Shown here piece by piece: positions 40,971 through 48,144 of a stretch of 64,000 nt of DNA. Both the position numbers and the translations under genes were made by a program. Position 1 is the stretch's first letter, and the number at the start of each line of letters is the position of its first letter. The notes under the pieces are model-generated. The model ran no database searches. It was not told where the DNA came from and worked only from the letters and a program-made list of their open reading frames with translations. This DNA is from Bradyrhizobium sp. S69 (GTDB lineage: Bacteria; Pseudomonadota; Alphaproteobacteria; Rhizobiales; Xanthobacteraceae): positions 317,232-381,231 of the forward strand of contig NZ_LMUK01000046.1 in assembly GCF_009766005.1 (NCBI RefSeq), read 5' to 3'.

Positions 40971-41116
40971 CGCCGTCATCCCCGGGACGAACGCAGCGCG
41001 TTCGCCCGCGAGGTGCGCGTCGTCTTCGACGCGCCTTGAAGGGTGGTGTTCAGCGCCGTGCGTGCGGCCATCCTTCGAGGCACGCAAGAAAGTGCGCGCA
41101 CCTCAGGATGACGGCG
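40971..41116. repeat. CGTCATCCCCGGG ... CTCAGGATGACGGCGG palindromic repeat
   Basis: The first repeat in a 444-bp gene-free stretch (40947-41390). GTCATC... on the left and GGATGAC on the right are inverse ends; inner words AAGGGTGGTGTTCAGCG and CCATCCTTCGAGGC resemble the repeat at 21978-22088, so it looks like a mosaic copy. Confidence 0.75.
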
Positions 41117-41128
41117 GGGTTGCGGCAA

Positions 41129-41234
41129 CGTAGCCCGGATGAGCGAAGCGACATCCGGGATCTCATGTCCCGCATATCGCGGAGCCTGTCATCGGGCGCG
41201 CGTTCGCGCGACCCGTTGGCTCATGCGGGCTACG
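41129..41234. repeat. CGTAGCCCGGATGAGC ... GCTCATGCGGGCTACG repeat
   Basis: End words CGTAGCCCGGATGAGC and GCTCATGCGGGCTACG are imperfect inverse complements. The internal segment at 41181-41221 (GGAGCCTGTCATCGGGCGCG onward) reappears, with one base difference, inside the unrelated repeat at 46978-47111. A truncated left end occurs at 5352-5388. Confidence 0.8.
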
Positions 41235-41256
41235 GGCTATGCCTCGACCTCTCAAC

Positions 41257-41340
41257 GTCAATGCGAGGAGCCCTTTGCGACGAAGCAATCCAGCTCTTCG
41301 CTTGCCGCCTGGATTGCTTCGCTATCGCTCGCAATGACGA
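41257..41340. repeat. GTCAATGCGAGG ... CTCGCAATGACGA palindromic repeat
   Basis: A diverged member of the GTCATTGCGAGCG family (compare 36091-36174 and 58082-58168): CGAAGCAATCCAG and CTGGATTGCTTCG arms flank a short variable centre. It abuts the previous repeat. Confidence 0.78.
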
Positions 41341-41390
41341 TGCTTAAGCGGCATTCGAAAATGACGCGGCGTTCGCTGCGTGATCGCCGC

Positions 41391-41846
41391 TCACACCCCC
41401 GGAGGTGGCGGCAGGAAGTGGACGTTGTATTCGGCGGCAAGCGCCACCACGTCCTCGGGCTTCTGCTCCTTCATGTTGTGCAGGCCCCAGAACAGATCGT
41501 ACAGTTTCTGGGTCGGCGACACCCAGAACAGCACTTTCGCGGTCTGGTCGGACTTGTTGAAAATGCCGTGCGGCATGCCCATGCCGAGCCGGATCAAGTC
41601 ACCCGGCGTCGCCTGGGCTTCGGAGCCGGCGAGCATGAAATCCAGTTTGCCTTCCAGCATATAGAGATATTCGTCCTGGTCGGGATGGATATGCGGCGGC
41701 ACGAAGGTGCCCGGCGGCAAGGTCGCATGCCATGAAAAGGAATGCTCGCTGCAGCTTTTCGGCACATAGGTCTGGCCCAGGATATTCCATGAAATTCCCT
41801 GCATGCCCTCGTTGGCGCGGGTGATGCCGGTGATCTCGCTCTTCAT
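41391..41846 (-). CDS. Cupin-domain protein (second of two paralogues)
   Basis: The 151-residue product shows cupin motif 1 PHIHPDQDEYLYMLEG and motif 2 GMGMPHGIFNKSDQTAKVLF, and shares SWNILGQTYVPK and LFWVSPTQKLYDLF..LHN with the cupin at 34710. The ATG at 41846 follows GAGGAAG. The last residues are a proline run (LPPPPGV). It lies just downstream of the orphan binding-protein gene on the same strand. Duplication of a cupin within one pathway suggests two related substrates or steps. Function unknown. Confidence 0.85.
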   Translation of the reverse strand: MKSEITGITRANEGMQGISWNILGQTYVPKSCSEHSFSWHATLPPGTFVPPHIHPDQDEYLYMLEGKLDFMLAGSEAQATPGDLIRLGMGMPHGIFNKSDQTAKVLFWVSPTQKLYDLFWGLHNMKEQKPEDVVALAAEYNVHFLPPPPGV

Positions 41847-41895
41847 CGTGTTGCTTCCTCCGTTGTGGCGCCGCTTGTCGGGCTTTGAAAACGCT

Positions 41896-43068
41896 CTAGT
41901 TGGCGACGCAATCCTTGGCATAGCGGTCGCCGTAATTCTCGAACACTTTCTGGACGATCTCGGTCTGGAATTTGCCGTCGGCGCGTTTTGCCACTTTGGT
42001 CAGATAAAAATCCTGGATCGGATAGCCGTTGGTGTTGAACTTGAAGCCGCCGCGCAGCGAGGTGAAGTCGGCCTTCTTCAGCGCCGCGGCCACCGCGTCC
42101 TTGTTGCCGAGGTCGCCCTTGACCGCCCTGACAGCGCTGTCGATCAGCATAGCTGCATCATAGGCCTGGAAGGCATAGGTGGCGGGCACAGCGTTGTAGG
42201 CCGCCTCATATTCGCCGACGAATTTCTTGTTCTGTGGATTGTCGAGATTGGGCGCCCAGTCGGCGCCGCCGAACATGCCGATTGCGGCGTCCTGCTGCGC
42301 CGGCAGGGTCGATTCATCGACCGTGAACGCCGAAAGGAACGGGATCTGGTCGGCGAGGCCGGCCTGCTTGAACTGCTTGACCAGGCTGACGCCCATGCCG
42401 CCCGGCATGAAGGTGAAGATAGCATCGGGCTTCATCGAGGCGATCTTGGAAAGTTCGACCTGGAAATCCAGCGTGCCCAGCGGCACATAGGTCTCCTCGA
42501 CGATCTCGCCCTTGTAGTCGAGCTTGAATCCGGCAACCGAATCCTTGCCGGCCTGATAGTTCGGCACGATCACGTAAACGCGCTTGTAACCGCGGTCCTG
42601 CGCGACCTTGCCGAGGACTTCATGGACCTGGTCGTTCTGGTAGGAGGTGACATAGAAAAACCGGCTGCATTCCTTGCCGGCATAACTCGACGGCCCGGCG
42701 TTCGGACTGATCAGGAACGTGCTGGAATCCACCACCGGTTTGTGGATCGCTTGCAGGATGTTGGAGAAGATCGGTCCGACGACGAAATCGACCTTGTCGC
42801 GTTCCAACAGGCCCCGGACCTTGGTCACCGCCGTGTCCGGCTTGAGTTCGTCGTCGACGGCTATGACCTCGACATCGCGGCCGCCCATCTTGCCGCCGAG
42901 ATCCTTGACCGCCAGCATCAAGCCGTCGCGCGCCTGTTGGCCGAGCACCGCGGCCGGACCCGACAAGGTCACGATCACGCCGATCTTGATCTTCTCTTGG
43001 GCCGCGGCGGGATTGGCAGCGACGCCCAGCAACATCGCCAGTGCGGCCAGTTTCAACGGCTGTCTCAT
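41896..43068 (-). CDS. Branched-chain/aromatic-type ABC transporter substrate-binding protein, orphan
   Basis: With the ATG at 43068 (GGAGAGAAC upstream) the product is a 390-residue precursor with signal peptide KLAALAMLLGVAANPAAA. The mature protein begins KIKIGVIVTLSGPAAVLGQQ and has GRDVEVIAVDDELKPDTAVT, VVGPIFSNILQAIHKPVV and AFQAYDAAMLIDSAVRAVKG. The longer open frame upstream is not supported. No permease or ATPase gene lies nearby, although two complete Liv-type systems are elsewhere in the window. Relatives bind aromatic acids; anthranilate or kynurenine would fit the locus. It is divergent from the MarR gene. Confidence 0.88.
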   Translation of the reverse strand: MRQPLKLAALAMLLGVAANPAAAQEKIKIGVIVTLSGPAAVLGQQARDGLMLAVKDLGGKMGGRDVEVIAVDDELKPDTAVTKVRGLLERDKVDFVVGPIFSNILQAIHKPVVDSSTFLISPNAGPSSYAGKECSRFFYVTSYQNDQVHEVLGKVAQDRGYKRVYVIVPNYQAGKDSVAGFKLDYKGEIVEETYVPLGTLDFQVELSKIASMKPDAIFTFMPGGMGVSLVKQFKQAGLADQIPFLSAFTVDESTLPAQQDAAIGMFGGADWAPNLDNPQNKKFVGEYEAAYNAVPATYAFQAYDAAMLIDSAVRAVKGDLGNKDAVAAALKKADFTSLRGGFKFNTNGYPIQDFYLTKVAKRADGKFQTEIVQKVFENYGDRYAKDCVAN

Positions 43069-43333
43069 GTTCTCTCCATTGATTGCCGATTGCGCGACGC
43101 TGAAATCCGCAGGAAGGCTGAAGTCTGCAGCAAGATAGCTTATTCCGATGCAAGCTCCCGCCGCAAGCCAAGCAACGCGTGCGCCGATCGTCAAAAGCTT
43201 TGCATGCAAGCCGCGCGCCAATTGTTTGAACCCTAAAGAAAGTTGAAAATCGCGCCGGTTGCCGCCATTGTCGCTTTGACTTACCCCACCGGTGAGCCAT
43301 TATCGAAGGCCCAAAGCCAGATATGATCGCATC

Positions 43334-43834
43334 ATGATCCTTGATTCCGAGACCAAGGCCGTCGAGCTCCCGCACGAGCACGGCGATGAACTCAGATTGT
43401 GGCTGCGGCTGCTGACCTGTACGACCCTGATCGAGGGCGAGGTGCGCAGCCGGCTGCGCGAGCGCTTCGACGTCACGCTGCCGCGCTTCGACCTGATGGC
43501 GCAACTCGACAAGGCGCCGGAGGGCATGACGCTGTCGGACGTCTCCAAGCGCATGATGGTGTCGAACGGCAATGTGACTGGGCTGGTCGAGCGGCTGGTC
43601 GAGTCAGGTCATCTCGATCGGCGGACTTCGGACACCGATCGCCGGGTGCAGGTGATACGCCTGACAAAAGCCGGCCGTGTCGAGTTTCGCAAGATGGCCG
43701 CCGAGCACGAGAGCTGGATCGCCGACATCTTCTCGGATCTGGCGCCCAAGGACGTCCGCGAATTGATGCGGCTGTTGGCCAAGACCAAGGCGTCCGCGCA
43801 GAAATCCGCAACGGCGAGAGCGTCATCGTGTTGA
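43334..43834 (+). CDS. MarR family transcriptional regulator
   Basis: The 166-residue regulator has N-terminal dimer helices (LRLWLRLLTCTTLIEGEVRS), a winged helix-turn-helix (MTLSDVSKRMMVSNGNVTGL, VERLVESGHLDRRTSDTDRR, then VQVIRLTKAGRVEF), and a C-terminal dimer helix. It is divergent from the orphan binding-protein gene and directly upstream of the formamidase-like hydrolase gene, with overlapping ends. MarR proteins that control aromatic-CoA pathways are usually repressors released by the CoA thioester or acid. It is the natural candidate to bind the 22-bp dyads at 23434, 37232 and 44705. No clear copy was seen in its own upstream region. Confidence 0.92.
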   Translation: MILDSETKAVELPHEHGDELRLWLRLLTCTTLIEGEVRSRLRERFDVTLPRFDLMAQLDKAPEGMTLSDVSKRMMVSNGNVTGLVERLVESGHLDRRTSDTDRRVQVIRLTKAGRVEFRKMAAEHESWIADIFSDLAPKDVRELMRLLAKTKASAQKSATARASSC

Positions 43835-44649
43835 GCGAGCCCATAGACTTTGAGGTCGAATACAACAACCGGGCGCGGGTTCCGGAGCACCCGGGGCTGA
43901 TCGCCGGTTGGGCGAAAGACGCCGCCGCCTATCGCGAAACGCATGCGCCGCGCGTCATCGCCTACGGCCCCGGCGCGCGTCACACCGTCGATGTGTTTGC
44001 CGCCGACCGCGGCGGCCCAATGGTGGTGTTCATTCACGGCGGCTATTGGCAGGCGCTCGATGGCTCGTTCTTCAGTCACATGGCGCGCGGGCTCAACGCC
44101 CACGGCATCAGCGTCGCGATCCCGACCTACGATCTGTGTCCCGCCGTCACCGTCGATCAGATCATCCAAGAGATGCGGGCCGCGACGCGCGAACTGGCGC
44201 GGTTGGGCGAGAAACTTGTGGTTAGCGGCCATTCCGCGGGCGGTCATCTCGCGTCCTGTTTGCTGGCCACCGATTGGCCCGCGCTCGACGCCGCGCTGCC
44301 CGCCGACTTGATCAGCGCGGTCTACAGCATTTCGGGCCTGTTCGACCTGGTTCCGTTGGTGGGCACGTCCACCAATACGCCGCTGCATCTCGACGCGGCC
44401 TCGGCGCGGGCGGCGAGCCCGTTGTTCTGGCAAGCGCCGGGACACGGCAGCCTCGATGCGGTGGTCGGCGAGGACGAGAGCGCGGAATATTTCCGGCAAA
44501 GCAAGACCGCGATCGAGCGTTGGGGCGCGGCGGGTCTCGCGACCCGGTTCGGCGTCGTGCCCGGCGCCAACCATTTCACCGCGATCGCGCCGATGGCCGA
44601 TCCCGATACGCCGATGGTGCAGCGCCTGCTGCAATTGGCGGCGCGCTGA
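43828..44649 (+). CDS. Alpha/beta hydrolase, arylformamidase (AFMID)-like
   Basis: The 273-residue protein begins at a GTG (43828) or TTG (43831) overlapping the MarR stop. It has VVFIHGGYWQALDGSFFSHM (the HGGYWQ motif of the eukaryotic-type kynurenine formamidase), a nucleophile elbow VVSGHSAGGHLAS (Ser about residue 134), and a late histidine in VVPGANHFTAIAPM. It is unrelated in fold to KynB at 24482, which does the same reaction in the kyn operon. A redundant formamidase, or a hydrolase of N-acyl anthranilate or a pathway thioester, are the main options. Confidence 0.82.
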   Translation: MLSEPIDFEVEYNNRARVPEHPGLIAGWAKDAAAYRETHAPRVIAYGPGARHTVDVFAADRGGPMVVFIHGGYWQALDGSFFSHMARGLNAHGISVAIPTYDLCPAVTVDQIIQEMRAATRELARLGEKLVVSGHSAGGHLASCLLATDWPALDAALPADLISAVYSISGLFDLVPLVGTSTNTPLHLDAASARAASPLFWQAPGHGSLDAVVGEDESAEYFRQSKTAIERWGAAGLATRFGVVPGANHFTAIAPMADPDTPMVQRLLQLAAR

Positions 44650-44704
44650 CTTTACCTCCCGAATTCAAAAACTGGAGAACAGCCCCCGGCGGCCCTTGCG
44701 CCAA

Positions 44705-44726
44705 ACTATTTTAAGCCTAAAATGAT
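44705..44726. promoter_or_regulatory. 22-bp inverted repeat, candidate operator (2-aminobenzoate-CoA ligase gene)
   Basis: ACTATTTTA-AGCC-TAAAATGAT, read on the other strand, is ATCATTTTA-GGCT-TAAAATAGT, identical to the kynU/kynA site over the first 17 positions. It ends 66 bp before the ligase ATG. Confidence 0.68.
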
Positions 44727-44792
44727 TACCGGATAGCTGCCGGGCGTCCTCAAGATTGATTTCAAGCCGTTCATCCCGAAAGCGAGGGGACG

Positions 44793-46499
44793 ATGGAAAT
44801 GTCAGGTGGAATTCCAGATATTTTAGGGTCATCTCTCGGCCCGTCGGGGCACGTCGATGATTTTGCGCGGCGCAGCCTTCCGCCGCGCGATCAGTGGCCG
44901 GAATTGCGACTCGACCGGCCAGAGTTTCAATACCCGGATTATCTCAACATCGCAGTCGAGCTGACCGACCGTATCGTCGAGAAGGGCCTCGGCGACAATG
45001 TCGCGCTGATCGGCAATGGTCGCCAGCGCACCTACAAGGAACTGGCGGATTGGTCGAACCGCCTGGCGCATGCGCTGGTCGAGAATTACGGCGTCAAGCC
45101 GGGCAACCGGGTGCTGATCCGCTCGGGCAACAATCCGGCTTTGGTTGCGGCATGGCTGGCGGCGACAAAAGCCGGCGCCGTCGTCGTCAATACGATGCCG
45201 ATGCTGCGGGCCGGCGAACTGACACAGATCATCGACAAGGCGGAGATCGCGCTGGCGCTGACCGATAGCCGCATCGCCGACGAACTGGTCGCGTGCGCCA
45301 AGACCAGCCGGTTTCTCAAGCAAGTGGTGAATTTCGACGGCACCTCGAACCATGACGCCGAACTCGATCGCGTCGCGCTGGGCAAATCGGTGCGGTTCGA
45401 TGCGGTGAAGACCGGGCGGGATGACGTGGCCTTGCTGGGATTCACCTCGGGCACCACGGGCGAGCCCAAGGCGACGATGCACTTTCATCGCGATCTCATG
45501 ATCATCGCCGATGGCTATGCCAAAGAGGTCCTCAAGGTCACGCCGGATGATGTCTTCGTCGGGTCGCCGCCGCTGGCCTTTACCTTCGGGCTCGGCGGCC
45601 TCGCGATCTTTCCGTTGCGGTTCGGCGCCACCGCGACGCTATTGGAAAACGCCTCGCCGCCCGAGATGGTCAGGATCATCGAAACCTACAAGGCCACGAT
45701 CTGCTTTACCTCGCCCACCGCGTATCGCGCGATGATGGCCGCGATGGACAAGGGCGCCGATCTGTCGTCGCTGCGGCTGGCGGTGTCGGCGGGCGAAACC
45801 TTGCCGGCGCCGGTGTTCGAAAGCTGGACCCGCAAGACCGGCAAGACCATCCTCGACGGCATCGGCTCTACCGAGATGCTGCACATCTTCATCACCAACC
45901 GGGTCGGCGATGCGGTGGCGGGAAAGACTGGAAGGCCGGTGTCCGGTTACGAGGCGAAGATCGTCGATGCAGAGATGAACGAGTTGCCGCCGGGCACCCC
46001 CGGCAAGCTCGCGGTTCGCGGGCCGACCGGATGCCGCTACCTCGCCGATAGCCGGCAATCGAATTATGTGCGCGACGGCTGGAATCTGACCGGCGATACA
46101 TTCGTCTGTGACGAGAACGGCCGCCTGTCGTTCGTCGCCCGTTCCGACGACATGATCGTCTCCTCCGGCTACAACATCGCAGGGCCGGAGGTCGAGGCGG
46201 CGTTGCTGGCTCATCCGGCGGTGGCCGAATGCGGCGTGGTCGGAGCGCCGGACGAGGCGCGCGGCATGATCGTCAAGGCCTACGTGATTTTGGCGTCCGA
46301 CGTCACGGGCGACGCTGCGTTGGCGACCGAACTACAGGATCACGTCAAGCAGACGATCGCGCCTTACAAATATCCGCGCGCGATCGAGTTCGTCGAACAA
46401 TTGCCGAAGACCGGAACCGGCAAGCTGCAACGATTTGCCTTGCGGCAAATCGCGATGCAAGCCGCGGCCTCGAATTCATCCGGCATGGCCGCGGAATGA
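44793..46499 (+). CDS. 2-aminobenzoate-CoA ligase (benzoate-CoA ligase family)
   Basis: The 568-residue ANL enzyme has the P-loop LGFTSGTTGEPKATMHFHRD, ILDGIGSTEMLHIFITNRVG, the hinge LTGDTFVCDENGRLSFVARSD, DDMIVSSGYNIAGPEVEAAL and the C-terminal lysine segment LPKTGTGKLQRFAL. The HFHRD and GSTEMLHIF stretches are those of the benzoate/2-aminobenzoate ligase group. GAGGGGACG precedes the ATG. It would convert anthranilate from KynU into 2-aminobenzoyl-CoA, the substrate of the 37293 product. The shared operator supports this link. Confidence 0.9.
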   Translation: MEMSGGIPDILGSSLGPSGHVDDFARRSLPPRDQWPELRLDRPEFQYPDYLNIAVELTDRIVEKGLGDNVALIGNGRQRTYKELADWSNRLAHALVENYGVKPGNRVLIRSGNNPALVAAWLAATKAGAVVVNTMPMLRAGELTQIIDKAEIALALTDSRIADELVACAKTSRFLKQVVNFDGTSNHDAELDRVALGKSVRFDAVKTGRDDVALLGFTSGTTGEPKATMHFHRDLMIIADGYAKEVLKVTPDDVFVGSPPLAFTFGLGGLAIFPLRFGATATLLENASPPEMVRIIETYKATICFTSPTAYRAMMAAMDKGADLSSLRLAVSAGETLPAPVFESWTRKTGKTILDGIGSTEMLHIFITNRVGDAVAGKTGRPVSGYEAKIVDAEMNELPPGTPGKLAVRGPTGCRYLADSRQSNYVRDGWNLTGDTFVCDENGRLSFVARSDDMIVSSGYNIAGPEVEAALLAHPAVAECGVVGAPDEARGMIVKAYVILASDVTGDAALATELQDHVKQTIAPYKYPRAIEFVEQLPKTGTGKLQRFALRQIAMQAAASNSSGMAAE

Positions 46500-46518
46500 A
46501 GGCAAGGGAGACCCGATC

Positions 46519-46977
46519 GTGAGCATGCCAAAAGGCCCGTCGCTGGCCGTGCTACCCGTTGCCGATAACGAGGCGTCAGATACCGGCTTGCAGATCTTGC
46601 AGCCGAGCGGCTGGCCGATGCCCAAGGGATACGCCAACGGCATGGCGGCCGACGGCCGGCTGGTGGTGACCGGCGGCGTCATCGGCTGGAATATCGCGGG
46701 CGAATTGGCCGATGAGTTTGTCGCGCAAGTGCGGCAAGCCCTGAGCAATATCGCAGCCATCCTGGCCGAGGGCGGCGCGCGGCCCGAGCACCTCGTGCGT
46801 CTCACCTGGTATGTCGTCGATATCGAGGAATATCTCGCAAATCTGAAATCGCTCGGACAGGTCTATCGCGAGATTTTTGGCGCGCATTATCCGGCGATGG
46901 CGCTGGTCCAGGTCGTGCGCCTGGTTGAAAAGGCCGCGCGGGTCGAGATCGAAGCCACCGCCGTGGTGCCGCGCTAG
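46519..46977 (+). CDS. RidA/YjgF-family protein
   Basis: The 152-residue protein uses the GTG at 46519 (AAGGGAG eight bases upstream), 19 bp after the ligase stop. It shows YANGMAADGRLVVTGGVIGW, QVRQALSNIAAILAEGGARP, LVRLTWYVVDIEEYLANLKS and a C-terminal ARVEIEATAVVPR with the conserved arginine and Glu. RidA proteins hydrolyse reactive enamines/imines to keto compounds plus ammonia. Here that could remove the amino group from the non-aromatic 2-amino-enoyl-CoA made by the monooxygenase/reductase, an attractive role that remains inference. Confidence 0.9.
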   Translation: MSMPKGPSLAVLPVADNEASDTGLQILQPSGWPMPKGYANGMAADGRLVVTGGVIGWNIAGELADEFVAQVRQALSNIAAILAEGGARPEHLVRLTWYVVDIEEYLANLKSLGQVYREIFGAHYPAMALVQVVRLVEKAARVEIEATAVVPR

Positions 46978-47111
46978 AGCCTTTTCCGTTCCGATGAAAT
47001 CGGAACGGGGCTCTAGTCTTTTGTTTGACGCGTTTTCTTCACGCGAACTGGTGCCCACGGAGCCTGTCATCGGGCGCGCATTCGCGCGACCCGTTGGCTC
47101 GAAAACGCTCT
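46978..47111 (+). repeat. Interspersed 'GAGCCTTTTCCGTTCC' repeat carrying an inserted repeat fragment
   Basis: The second copy of the 3151-3250 element. The hairpin (CCGTTCCGAT-GAA-ATCGGAACGG) follows the RidA stop. From 47059 to about 47098 it contains about 40 bp (GGAGCCTGTCATCGGGCGCG onward) found in the 41129-41234 repeat and absent from the other two copies. Confidence 0.85.
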
Positions 47112-47149
47112 AAAACAAAACCCCGACCGTTGCATAACGATCGGGGTTA
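47111..47149 (-). terminator. Rho-independent terminator of the class II aldolase gene
   Basis: Read on the minus strand, AACCCCGATCGTT-ATGC-AACGGTCGGGGTT forms a 13-bp stem with one G-T pair and a 4-nt loop, followed by TTGTTTTA. It is about 30 bp after the aldolase stop, in the right orientation to end that transcript. Confidence 0.8.
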
Positions 47150-47178
47150 TCAGTTCTGTAGCTTGAGTTTATTGTTGG

Positions 47179-47973
47179 TTAGTTCCGGTACGAAGGATCG
47201 ACCCGGTCGAGCTTACGCAGCAGCGCCGGCCACGCCAGATCGCCGTTGCGGTTCGGCATGTTCGGGCGCGGCCTTACCTTGTCGAACGTCGCCTCAAGAA
47301 CCTCCTGCGGCGGATAGATCAGCTTGGTGTTGCAGGACAGCGCCATCACCTGGACTTCGCAGGCGCGCTCCATCCGATAGAGCAGGTTGAAGGCGGCGGC
47401 GACGGTTCGCCCGACCACGAGCAGTCCGTGGTTGCGCAGGATCATCGCTTCGTGTTCGCCGAGATCCGCGACCAGCCGCTCACGCTCGCCGACATCGTCG
47501 GCGATGCCTTCGAAGTCGTGATAGGCGATGTGCAGGAATCGCATCGAGGTCTGCGCCAGCGGCAGCAGCCCGCATTCCATCGCCGAGACCGCCATGCCCG
47601 CGGGCGTATGGGTGTGCGCCACGCAATCGATATCGGTCCGGGCCATGTGAATGGCGCTGTGAATGACAAAGCCGGCGGCGTTGACGCCATAGTCCGAGGC
47701 ATTGAACAGCGTGTTGCCGTCGACATCGATCTTGATCAGGCTCGAGGCGTCGATTTCCTCATAGAGCATTCCATAGGGATTGATCAGGAAGTGATCATGC
47801 GTGCCGGGAACGCGGCATGAAATGTGGTTGGCGATCATCTCGGTATAGCCGTACATCGCGGTGAGGCGGTAGGCGGCGGCGAGGTCGACGCGGGTTTGCC
47901 ATTCTTCGGGGCTCACCTGTTCGCGGACCGATTTGACGACTTTGATGGCGGGAGAGCTGACGGGCGGGGTCAT
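47179..47973 (-). CDS. Class II aldolase/adducin family protein
   Basis: The 264-residue protein has the fold's AYRLTAMYGYTEMIANHISC, HFLINPYGMLYEEIDASSL, and the zinc-site histidines in VIHSAIHMARTDIDCVAHTH and EAMILRNHGLLVVGRT. Members include fuculose-phosphate aldolase and ribulose-phosphate epimerase; a large uncharacterised subgroup of this length in proteobacteria has no defined substrate. The ATG at 47973 gives a start just before the domain. It has its own terminator and is separated from soxA by about 170 bp, so it is probably an independent unit. Confidence 0.87.
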   Translation of the reverse strand: MTPPVSSPAIKVVKSVREQVSPEEWQTRVDLAAAYRLTAMYGYTEMIANHISCRVPGTHDHFLINPYGMLYEEIDASSLIKIDVDGNTLFNASDYGVNAAGFVIHSAIHMARTDIDCVAHTHTPAGMAVSAMECGLLPLAQTSMRFLHIAYHDFEGIADDVGERERLVADLGEHEAMILRNHGLLVVGRTVAAAFNLLYRMERACEVQVMALSCNTKLIYPPQEVLEATFDKVRPRPNMPNRNGDLAWPALLRKLDRVDPSYRN

Positions 47974-48144
47974 GGCGTTTCTCTGTCGATCTCTGTTGAA
48001 CGGACCTAGCTTCAGGATAGCGGCAACCTGCGCTGCGCCGCAAGACAGGCGAGGCCGCCATCGCTGCAACGCAGCCATCGCCAATGCGCTGCGGAAAGGC
48101 CTATTGGAAGGCTAAATTGGCTAAAATGCCGTCCGGCGAAGGGC

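Noticed and set aside
41803..43236. 477-codon plus-strand frame antisense to the orphan binding protein
   Set aside because: Shadow frame: the minus strand has a signal peptide, a full binding-protein fold and a ribosome-binding site; the plus frame has no domain.
48107..48125. GGCTAAAATG near the class II aldolase resembling half of the 22-bp operator
   Set aside because: A single short half-match with no opposite arm; expected by chance at this length.
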